DNA from: Hormiphora californensis
Lineage: Eukaryota; Ctenophora; Tentaculata; Cydippida; Pleurobrachiidae
Reading direction: 5' to 3'
DNA: 64,000 nt
Assembly: GCA_020137815.1 (NCBI GenBank)
Contig: CM035361.1
Coordinates: 2,784,662 to 2,848,661 of the forward strand
The translations under genes were made by a program, and so were the position numbers. The notes below the pieces were generated by a model. It was not told the DNA's origin, ran no database searches, and saw only the letters and a list, made by a program, of their open reading frames with translations. Positions 12,905 through 24,900 of this stretch are shown here, in pieces; position 1 is the first letter of the stretch; each line of letters starts with the position of its first letter.

Positions 12905-15900
12905 AAAAGAAGAAGAAAATGGATCGTTAAGTGAGAAACTCCTTTGCGTCGAATACACCGCAGCCGTTCAAAACTATATAAAGATGTGCTACCTTCAATG
13001 GCCTGGGCTCACTTATATCATTTAGGAGTTTGTTTGTTCTTTGCAAATAGCTGGCTATTCAATATGTAGCAATAAAGTTTCTCAATCAAAGTCAATATGA
13101 AGAAACCGCTATTGATTTGGTGTCTTGCGATTGTTGTTTTTAGAAAAGGTATGTCCTTCGTTTGCTTTCTGTATTTTCTAAGTTCAAACAGATCATTTAA
13201 TTTTTGCCGAATTCTCTTATATAGTGCAATAATTCTGATTTGCCATTACGTTATAAATTATAACTTTTAGCATTTCAGTTGCTATGATGATCCGAATTAA
13301 GAATTAATTATTTAAATTCATTTAATGCTTTTTATAGACCTTGTTTCACACCCATTGCAGGGTTTGCCAAGATACAGTTTTACATAGGAGAGGGGAAGTC
13401 CACCCAAACATTTGTCGACAGCAAAATAGCTGGTATGGTTATTGCTGTAGGGGAAACGGAGGTAAGTCATGAATTGTTGACGACTTGTAGGAAACAAAAT
13501 GTGTCTGAATCCCTCTGAATCAATAAGTTGACCAGAATAGCCGAGTCAGGAAAGTGCTCTGACAGCTATGAGCTAGAGTCCCAGTAGGAGCTGTTCAAAC
13601 AATTCTATTTTCAGACAGGTGAGATATGTGGGGAAGAGATGCCGCTAAGTGTTGGTACCCTCATCTGTAAAGATATGGGATATACGAGAGCTTTACATAT
13701 CTACATGTCAAACTCCGGTTAGTTTAGTACTCACTGCTCAATTCTTAGAATTCTTAGGGCTATAACTCGCATACACATCCCTCCTTTTTAAAAGGTTTAA
13801 TCTCATGTTGACCCCCTAAAAATGATAATTTTTCCTTAGTTTCCAGTGTAGTGTGGACGATACAGTGCAATGCAAATGCTACAAGTCTCAGCGAGTGTGA
13901 TATACAACGGGGCACCTGTGGTCCTTTCGTGTTGGCTATCGTCTGTGATACTAATGCCGAAGGTAATCAATTGATTGGTGACATAGACACCTGCAGGCGT
14001 GTGTGTGAGCTCAATCTCGGTCGCGCCAGATGTCACCAAATCAATTGATTGATTGAAATGCTGTTGTGCCTGTTTGATTTTAATGAAATAGTCCTTCGAC
14101 TGGCTGCGATTTTATTAAAGGTTTCAAGAAACAATGGGGTTGGTGGTGGTGGTGGTGTGACAGTCGGTCGCCCCATCACTTAACAAAACAAATTGAACTT
14201 TGCTAATGGAAACTTACCGAATGGCAAATCCGGTAAATTGAAAGAAATTGACATTGAGGGACATTTTGAATGCAAAAAGTTCCAAATGGGTCTACTCTCA
14301 AATCTTGGAAGTTGGAAATTCATTTAATAGTTCTATTAAGTGAAGATCGCAAATCTGAATAATAAATATAAGGGGAAAAAATCGAAAAATAAAAATACTT
14401 TCAAGCTTAAAATTTGTTGGTTTTCAGTAGATGCAGAAATCTCGTGTGCACGAAACTTACAGGTAATTAATAGCAAAATCCTGCACTGAAAAGTGCACAG
14501 CTCTCTCATGGGAGCACGAGAATTCCGTATACGAGACTTCACTGGTTTGTATTAGTGGCAGGATTGGCAGGATGCCACTAAATCGGGGTCTGACTGTATA
14601 ATCATCATATGAAACAAAATCCAGATTGAGCTCAACTCAATCTCTAGTTCCTTTTTCGAGCTAATTTACATTGTACTAATTAATTAATGTAACAATTCAC
14701 AGGTCAAGAGGAGGGTTGTCCAGTGTTGAATGTCAACGGATTCTTGAAGCGTCTTTGTGTCATGGACCCTTCGTTTTTAATTCTCCAGTGCCACAATTCC
14801 AATACAACTTACACAGTCCCGTATTATAACCTCCACTTGTACGGATCACGGGTAAGTTCTTTTGACCCTTCTTTTTTTTGTGTCCTCCCCGTGCTAACAT
14901 TGGCAGGTGCGAAGAAGATCGGTTAAGGGACCCTTTTAGGGACCCTATTAAAAGTAAGTAGAACCAATTGCTCGGCTCTCAACTCAATCCCCAGTAAATA
15001 AGTGGACTTTGTCAAAGGCCAAGGAGTGGGCGGGGACTAGCAACTATTCCAGAGTTTTGAGTTCTGATCGTCTTTCCCAAATACTAAGTGTCATCTAGAG
15101 TCGGACCCCATTTACCACAGCTACTAATTATTATACTTGTGTATCTCTCAGGAAGAGGCATACAGTGCTATGTGCGATGCGGATCCCCACTACTATCAGG
15201 CGTGCAGTAACACTCAATCACTAGCTAACAGACACACTCATCACGCTCTCTGTTCCGATTACATTTGTCTACCTGATAGGAGTACTGGATTTCTGGAACT
15301 CCCCAGTAAGTCTTTGCAGTTGTTGGTGTTACTAACAAAGGAAAACTACCGTTTAGTATAGCAGTAAACAATTGTTTCAAAGGAAACTTTTCATCAGTTA
15401 TTAGTGTTACACCATTAGATAAATACTGATATACGCGATATATCAGTAAATATTTAATAACCAGCTGTTAATTAATTAATTAATTAAATCCCCATCTAGG
15501 CTTCCTTGTATCATTTACTGTTAGTGAGGGTGAAGCTTGCGGTATTCATGAATGTATGAGCCGGTACTGTTATTACTCGGATCCAAACCTTGAATTGGTA
15601 AGTCTTAGCTGAGCTAGATATATATGTAAAAATTGCCCCCCCCCCCCACCATTATATTATGTTTTGACCCATGATTATTATTGAATCTCAGCAATCTAAA
15701 CTGTTGAGTTGTACCAATATCAACTACCAAGCGGAATGCGGAAATGATGTGATTGGGGAAAGTGACATTGACTTCATGTGCAATGGTGTACGTTTTGTTT
15801 CGTTTTGGTATAACAATATTTTTTATGTTTGTTTTTTTGTTCATTATATGTTTATTTATAGTTTTCCGTTTGTTTATCCGTTTGTTTGGTTCTTAGTTGG

Positions 15901-18900
15901 ATAATTTTATAGGTGTGTGACGCAGTGTTCTCGTGTGAGGATGAGTCGTATTGTAATGGCTACCACTACGGCACCAAAGATTGCGGTTGGAATGGGACAC
16001 TAACATACATCAAGGGCTCTCGGTAAATTATATATAATTAACCTTTAATCAATAAAGGAACAATATTTTTTCCCTGCCCGGGTGAATGCCAAAGCAGCAC
16101 CGAAGGCATTCACCCGGATGCCTTTCGTGTGCACTTTCGGCCCATTGGCTCCCAGGGAGCAGCACAATTAAAGTGAGAGTGGACAGAATAAGAATCAGAC
16201 AAGTTTGTTGGAGGTTGTAGAGATTAGAATTCTGATTCTGTCCACTCTCACTATCAATCGCTCCCTTTAAAATGTGCAGTTAGGACTCGTGTTTTATATC
16301 CCTCTAGAATGTGTAGTTACGACTCCTTATCTCCCTTTATAGAATGTGTAGTTACGACTCGTGTTTTATCTCCCTTTATAGAATGTGTAGTTCCGACTCC
16401 TACCTTATCTCCCTTTATAGAATGTGCAGTTACGATTCCTACTTCATGTGTGAAGACAGAAGTGTAGTCCTGCATCCGGACTGCTTCAAAACAGATACCG
16501 GGCCCTCCTGTATCAGCAGGGACATGAAGTTCCATTACAATCTTTCCATTCCTGTCCGGATTCTCAACACTACTCGGTGTTCTATTATCACCTCGGTGAT
16601 CGAACCAGCAACACCCTATTGTGACGATTTCATGGACCAAACAAACTGTTCTGACCCCGATAGGGGGGTTTTGAGGTAAGGGGTCATTTGAAAAGGACGT
16701 GTCCAGGGGGGTATTGAGGTAAGATAAACCTTGTTTTTTTATCTTAGTTTTTAGTGTTTTTTTTGTTTATTACTCTGTTACGCTGTTATCCCGACTCAGC
16801 TCTGCAGCCAGTCCGATTTGACCCCATTCCAATTTATTCAGGTGTAAGGTTGGTGGTTACCCTACAACAATTTCCAAGTACATCATCTGTTCACCATACG
16901 TTGACGTTGTTCTTTGTGATGATGGTGAGGATGGAATGTGTGAGAGTCCCTCCCATAACTGCAGGTAACCATGGTCACGTGCTTGTCCGAGCTAGTAGAG
17001 GGTCGAACAAGGCAAGTGATCACAGAAATTTTTATGTCTCCAGTAATACGGCGCAAGAGGTTTTCTTTGTGTTTTCTTCTAGTATATTTTGAAGTTATTA
17101 ATATTAATTCTACGTTGCGGTTGAGAAAAATTCGCCACGTTGACCTACCTGAATATGGCTTAAATAATGCAATTAGTGTTTAATTTTACCCCCGAAACTC
17201 ACGGAAATTTTACTTGCATTGTGATTGCTGTCATACGTAAGCCAGCTCCCTAGAAATTCCTAGAAATACGTCGCACACTTGGCATTCTGAGAATGAGAAC
17301 AACACAGAAGAAAGAGAAAGGGATCCTCATACTCAATTAAAATGGCCCATTGAACACTCCATTACATGTTGAAACAACAATCAGATTTTACAAGCACTGA
17401 AACTAATTGTTGCTGAAGACTGCACAAGCACTGAAGCGAATTGTTGCTAAAAACTGCACAAGCACTGAAACGAATTGTTTCCACAGACTTCACAAGCATC
17501 TTATGTGTGACGGTATTGCGAATTGTGAAGATGCCAGCGATGAGGCTTTGTGCGGAGGAGAAACGGAAGTCCTGACGTGGAGGAAGTACTCGCATGACAG
17601 GCCGCTTCCGTTACAGGTATTTCTTTATAACGCGAGGTAATTGATAAACTAACTAATTGATGCCCTTCACCAGGTAATTAACTAACTAATTAACCCCCTC
17701 AACTAGGTAATTAGTTAACTAATTAACTCCTCCACTAGGTACTTAACTAACTAATTAACCCCTTCACCAGGTATCTTGGCTAATGGACGGGATGGAAGAC
17801 TGTTTGGATGGATCAGACGAGGTACCAGAGAGGTGGGAGAGATGCGGGAAGGGCCCAACTCTAAGGTTCAAGGAGGCTAACCGATTGTGCTCCGAGGTTT
17901 TCAGGTAACTCTCTCTTTAGTTAAAGTAACAAACTCTCTACTCTCTCTTTAGTTAAAGTAACAATCTCACTCATCTCCTTTTAGTAAAAGTAACAAACTC
18001 ACTCCTCTCTTTAGTTAAAGTAACAAACTCTCTCATCTCTCTTTAGTTAAAGTGAGAGTGGACCGAATCAGAATTGGACAAGTTTGTTGTAGGTAGTAGA
18101 GATTAGCTCTCTGAGCATAATACGTTTTTGCCGCTCAAAATCGACCCACCCATCACTGAGATATTTTTGTTATGTTGGGAGAACTCCTGTTTAATCAGTA
18201 TGTAAAAAACAGAATAGAAACAATCGTCATGTTTTCCTAACACATTCTGAATATAAGCAGTGAGGTTGCCATGTTCATGCACAGAAGCAGAACAATGCAA
18301 GTTAGCATATTGAAAATTTAAAGAATGTGTTAGTAAAACACAAGGATTGTTTCTATCCTGTTTGATAAATATTGATCCAGCAGAAATTCTCCCAACATAA
18401 CAAAAATATCTCAGTGATGGGTGGGTCGATTTTGAGCGGCAAAAACGCAAAATGCTCAGAAAGCTAATCTCTACCACCTACACCAAACTTATCGAATTCT
18501 GATTCGGTCCACTCTCACTTTAAAGTAACAAACTCTCTCCTCTCTCTTTAGTTAAAGTAACAATCTCACTCATCTTTTTTAGTTAAAGTACCGATATCTT
18601 TCCTCTCTCTTTAGTTAAAGTAACAAACTCACTCATCTTTCTTTAGTTAAAGTAACGAACTCACTTCTCTCTTTAATTAAAGTACCAATCTCACTCCTCT
18701 CTCTTTAGTTTAAGTACTAACTCTCTCCCCTCTCTTTAATTAAAGTAACAATCTCCCCGCCAGATGGAGGGATGGAGGGTATACGGAACTCTCTGAACTG
18801 TGTGACGGGGTAGATCCGACTGGACTGGAATTGTCACTATGCGAGGCTGCCAGAAACTACTTTTACTCTGGAGATAGGAGCACCGTGAACGAGGACAAGA

Positions 18901-21900
18901 AAGGAATTGTTAGGTACGTACCTAACGTACCGGTATATATATAACGATTTGACCGATTTTCGACCTTTGATTTAATTTTGGTTTCGCAATAAGTCCTGCT
19001 ATATTATACTCCGTTTTTATTCAACTGTTCCCCCCTAAATTAGTGTGCGCATTTGTTTTGCATCACATGTTAACAAGTGGTGTGTGTGTCAATAATGACC
19101 AATTTCACAATTTCACGAGTTTGGGGAATTGTAGTTGAAAAAAAGGACTTTATGAGCTCACAAGTATAGGAAAACGCCCCAACTCAGATCAAAGTAATTT
19201 CATAACTTCTTTCTCTTTATGCAATGTCGTTCTGCCCTACGGGATAGAGTTTGGCACGCTATAACCTATCTGCACCACCACCACTTCTTTCTCTTTAGTC
19301 TATCGTGGTGTGTGGCGGGTATGTATGGACTAAAGGAATGTGCTCACGGAACCTTCAAGTACTCCCCACCCATATTCGGAGTGGATACGGACATTGCCAT
19401 TTACGCTCCCAAGGATAAGGTTTGTGTTTTTCATCCGCCGGAGTCCGCAGATCTTGATAGTGATCAGGGGTTTGTTCATCCATCCCCTTGGTAATATAAC
19501 TACCCTTCGGCACCTTAACGTAAATTTGGGTGACTTCGTAACCAAACCATCCCCCTACCATGTAGGTTGATTGCTCTCATTTTTATGGAGAGCAATATCT
19601 GTACATGGCGTGCTCTGGATCCTGTACCAATTCCCAATGTCCTCTGCAACATAACCTCCTCTCTGCTGACTCATGCCCGGGGCAGTATCAAGATCGTGTT
19701 TACACTGTCATGGGAAATGAACACCTAACATTTGCAACACCTTCTCATCGTGATGGCGGCTGGAGCGCAAGGTATATAATATGACCATATATGGCGATAA
19801 TACGGCAGGTGAGTAGAACTTCGCTCCTAATAAAAGGCTGCAGAAAAAGGCTGCAATAAAAGGCTGCAATAAAAGGCTGCAATAAAAGGCTGCAATAAAA
19901 GGCTGCAATAAAAGGCTGCAATAAAAGGCTGCAATAAAAGGCTGCAAGGGATCACGTATCCAACCAGACTAAAGCGGGGGATAGACCGAATCGTCCTACC
20001 CTAATAGTGTTTCGTATCACGTATCGGCTGTAGAGAGACCGAATCACCATCCCCTAATTATAGTGATTCGTGTCACGTATCCAACTAGACCATATGCGAT
20101 AGAGACCGAGATAGAGAGCGAGTACGAGTGAGAACTGAGAGAGTGAAAAATCAGAATCACGGTATGGTATCACGTACCATGGTATCCTCTAATGAAAAGC
20201 GGTTACCAATTGACAATGAGACCTCATCGGTCCCGATACGTGATTCTCTACCGCTATGTATTCTCCATTAGTCTTTCCGTATCGATCCACGATTCAGTAG
20301 AGGTAGTCAGTAACTACTGAGAGTGTTGGTCTAATGAGGTAGCTACCTACCGGTACGATAGATCCATTGATTGAGCGTGTAGCACAATGACAGGTGAACC
20401 ACCCAACCACTTGGTTCACCTATCATAGTATTATGTGTGATTCCGCTCTACTGAATTGTGTACATAAAGACTATTGGCGAATAACGGTAGAAAATCAGTA
20501 ATCACGTATTGGCACCGATTAGGTAAAATTATAGGTAACCGCCTTTCATTTAATTAACCAACACTCTCAGTAGTTACTGACTACCTCTACTGAATCGTTG
20601 ATCGATACGGAAAGACTAATGGAGAATACATAGCGGTAGAGAATCACGTATCGGGACCGATGAGGTCTCATTGTCAATTGGTAACCGCTTTTCATTAGAG
20701 GATACCATGGTACGTGATACCATACCGTGATTCTGATTTTTCACTCTCTCAGTTCTCACTCGTACTCGCTCTCTATCTCGGTCTCTATCGCATATGGTCT
20801 AGTTGGATACGTGACACGAATCACTATAATTAGGGGAGGGTGATTCGGTCTCTCTACAGCCGATACGTGATACGAAACACTATTAGGGTAGGACGATTCG
20901 GTCTATTCCCCGCGTTAGTCTGGTTAGATACGTGATCCCTTGCAGCCTTTTATTGCAGCCTTTTATTGCAGCCTTTTTCTGCAGCCTTTTATTGCAGCCT
21001 TTTATTGCAGCCTTTTATTGCAGCCTTTTATTGCAGCCTTTTTCTGCAGCCTTTTATTGCAGCCTTTTATTAGGAGCGAAGTTCTACTCACCTGCCGATA
21101 ATACGACTATAAAATATGTCCATAGTATGGTTATGTGTTCAGTTCCACTATGTCATGAATATAATGTGGAAATATCGTCACACTTTTCCATTTAAATGCA
21201 GGTATTTTGTGTGCAGAAACACCAAATGTGTTCCCTGGAAAGAGGTCTGTAATTTGGTCGATAATTGTGGTGATGGAAGTGACGAAAGTGATGAGAACTG
21301 TTTGAACCATTTCAGGTGGGAGTTAGAGAGCCAAACTGTAAAGGAAAGTTTCTATCCTGAAATGAAACTCTCCGCAAGATTCCTTTCTGCTATGCTGAAA
21401 TGAATACAATCTTCCAATTAAATACATTTATAATACGGGTTCTTTTCATTTTTCATGTATCTTGAATCGTCTTAGGTGTCGAAGTACCCGCCATCCCATA
21501 CCTTTATCCGGTCTGTGCAATGGGAAAATTGAATGTTCCGACCTCAGTGATGAATGCAACGAAAGGTAGACGTCATTTTTGAAACTATTGAAATTCCTTA
21601 AAACCATTTTGTTTCTTCTGCAGGTGTTCACAGGAGATTGTCGAAGGAGCTGTGCTGAAAGCAGCAAGCTGGATCTTAGGAATCGTGGGAACATTCCTAA
21701 ACACAATTGTTTTATTTCGCCAGGTAAATTATACTATGTTCTCCCCAAGAAACTTGAATAAACCCCAATACAAACATGCAAGATCATACCAACTACATTC
21801 AGGGAATGAAGTTCTACAAGAAAACCCCGCCGACTACGGCGGTCCTACTGGACAAACTCTTGATCATGGCCATTAGCGTGGGAGACCTGCTAACTGGTAT

Positions 21901-24900
21901 CTATCTCCTCGCAATATCTGTTATTGACATCCTCCTGGGAACATCGTATTGTGAGAAAAGGCTCCACTGGCTTACTGGTAAGTGGTTAATTGGGTTGAAC
22001 TTTATTTGATTAGCATCTCCATAAATTTAGGCATTCTTAGAATTCAATTTCAATATTATTTACATCTCTGTATTCTTAGAATCTCTCAAACTTAAAGTGA
22101 GAGTGAACCGAATCAGAATTGGACAAGTTTGTTGTAGGTAGTAGAGATTAGCTCTCTAAGTATAATGCGTTTTTGCCGCTCAAAATCGACCCACCCATCA
22201 CTGAAATATTTTTGTTATGTTGGGAGAACTCCTGTTTAATCAGTATGTAAAAAACAGAATAGAAACAATCGTCATGTTTTCCTAACACATTCTGAATATA
22301 AGCAGTAAGGTTGACATGTTCATGCACAGAAGCAGAACAATGCAAGTTAGCATATTGAAAATTTAAAGAATGTGTTAGTAAAACACAAGGATTGTTTCTA
22401 TCCTGTTTGATAAATATTGATCCAGCAGAAATTCTCCCAACATAACAAAAATATCTCAGTGATGGGTGGGTCGATTTTGAGCGGCAAAAACGCAAAATGC
22501 TCAGAAAGCTAATCTCTACCACCTACACCAAACTTGTCCAATTCTGATCCGGTCCACTCTCACTTTAATCCATCGATATTAATTCCAGGTCGGGAGTGTG
22601 CGTTTCTTGGTGCCATCAGCACGTGCGGGGCACAACTCTCCCTTTTGGCAATGGTTACCCTAGCCCTAACGCGAGCCGTAAAGATAGTGCAGGGGTCGCT
22701 GATGAAGCCTGAACCGGCGAACAAGAAGGACTGTGCAAAGTTTGCTGTAGTCCTGGTGATGATTGGTGGAATTTCAGTTACCATAGCGACCACACCCCTC
22801 CTTCCCTTGCCAGGGTTTCAGGATTTCTTTGTTAATGGCCAGTTTTACAATCCGAATCTGAGACTCTTTGCTGGACTTGTAAACAAGTAAGTTTTAGTAG
22901 TTTTTTAACCTAAATAAATTAAAAATAACGGTGGTTTTTACTTGGTATCGAAGACACCTTACACTTGCACACCGGCAAGGGAGGGGTAACTTCGTTACCA
23001 AGTCTCTACTTGGGTTGAGATGAAGGGTTGGAACTATAGAGAAAAGAGTGCTTCACAATAAAGCCTGCGATCGTGACCGTATTTTATAGTTTATGTTTCG
23101 CTGAGATGCCTTTTGTCTATTTAGCTAAAAGGACCTGCAAGAAACCCTGCTTTTTTTTTTTTTTAAAAACCATGGTATGATACCATACCGTGATTCTGAT
23201 TTTTCACTCTCTCAGTTCTCACTCGTACTCGCTCTCTATCTCGGTCTCTATCGCATATGGTCTAGTTGGATACGTGACACGAATCACTATAATTAGGGGA
23301 GGGTGATTCGGTCTCTCTACAGCCGATACGTGATACGAAACACTATTAGGGTAGGACGATTCGGTCTATTCCCCGCGTTAGTCTGGTTAGATACGTGATC
23401 CCTTGCAGCCTTTTATTGCAGCCTTTTATTGCAGCCTTTTTCTGCAGCCTTTTATTGCAGCCTTTTATTGCAGCCTTTTATTGCAGCCTTTTATTGCAGC
23501 CTTTTTCTGCAGCCTTTTATTGCAGCCTTTTATTAGGAGCGAAGTTCTACTCACCTGCCGATAATACGACTATAAAATATGCCCATATTATGGTTATGTG
23601 TTCAGTTCCACATTGTCATGAATATAATGTGGAAATATCGTCACACTTGTCCATTTAAATGCAGGTATTTTGTGTGCAGAAACACCAAATGTGTCCCCTG
23701 GAAAGAGGTCTGTAACTTGGTCGATAATTGTGGTGATGGAAGTGACGAAAGTGATGAGAACTGTTTCAACCATTTCAGGTGGGAGTTAGAGAGCCAAACT
23801 GTAAAGGAAAGTTTCTATCCTGAAATGTAACTCTCAGCAAGATTCCTTTTTGCTATCTTGAAATCACTTGAATCTTATAATTATAATAAAATATATTTCT
23901 TGAAATGGGTTCTTTTCATTTTGGATCTTGAAAGTTGAATCGTCTTAGGTGTCGAAGTACCCGCCATCCCATACCTTTATCCGGTCTGTGCAATGGGAAA
24001 ATTGAATGTTCCGACCTCAGTGACGAATGCAACGAAAGGTAGACGTCATTTTTGAAACTATTGTAATTCCTTAAAACTATTTTGATTTTGTCTTCAGGTG
24101 TTCACAGGAGATTGTCGAAGGAGCTGTGCTGAAAGCAGCAAGCTGGATATTAGGAATCGTGGGCACCTTCCTAAACACAATTGTTTTATTTCGCCAGGTA
24201 AATTATACCATTTCAACCGGAGATGCACCCAAGAAACTACATGTACAATAAACCACAAACACAAAACCCAACTACATTCAGGGAATGAAGTTCTACAAGA
24301 AAACCCCGCCGACTACGGCGGTCCTACTGGATAAACTCTTGATCATGGCCATTAGCGTGGGAGACCTGCTAACTGGTATCTATCTCCTCGCTATATCTGT
24401 AATTGACATCCTCCTGGGAACATCATACTGTGAGAAAAGGCTCCACTGGCTTACTGGTAAGTGGTCTATTGGGTTGAACTTTTGATTAGTATCTCCATAT
24501 TTATATCTAACACGGCGTCATACACATTTTTATTTGGAATTTCTATCTGGGATTTCTATTTGGAATTTCTATCTGGAAGAACCGCACGTGCAGATGCGAC
24601 GCGCAGCGGCTCAAATTCACGTGCGAGATTAAAGAGAGAGACGCACATTAACGTTGTACGTTTGTCTCTCACTCTCTCTTGAAAACCCGCACGTGCAGAT
24701 GCGCCGCGCCGCGGCTCAAATTCACGTGCGTGTTATACAGATTCTGACAGAAAATACGAGCACAAAATTCCATATAAAAATGTGTATGACGGACTGTAAG
24801 GCATTGTTAGAATCTCTCAAACATCAATATTAATTCCAGGTCGGGCGTGTGCGTTTCTTGGTGCCATCAGCACGTGCGGGGCACAACTCTCCCTTTTGGC

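Noticed and set aside
15614-15904. Short open frames over 15,614-15,904 in either strand
   Set aside because: The plus-strand receptor exon 15,692-15,787 explains the coding signal; the rest is intron.
17617-17636. Extension of receptor exon 13 to 17,636 (VFLYNAR)
   Set aside because: Joining from 17,636 to 17,771 gives an immediate TAA; the donor at 17,616 keeps the LDLa frame.
19708-21195. Open frames with FIAAFYCSLLLQP repeats
   Set aside because: Translation of AAAAGGCTGCAAT arrays in the palindromic element.
18103-22522. 124-codon minus-strand frame present in both TTAA MITEs (MVEISFLSILRFCRSK...)
   Set aside because: It spans the inverted arms of a 469-bp element, has no domain, and is shared only because the copies are identical.
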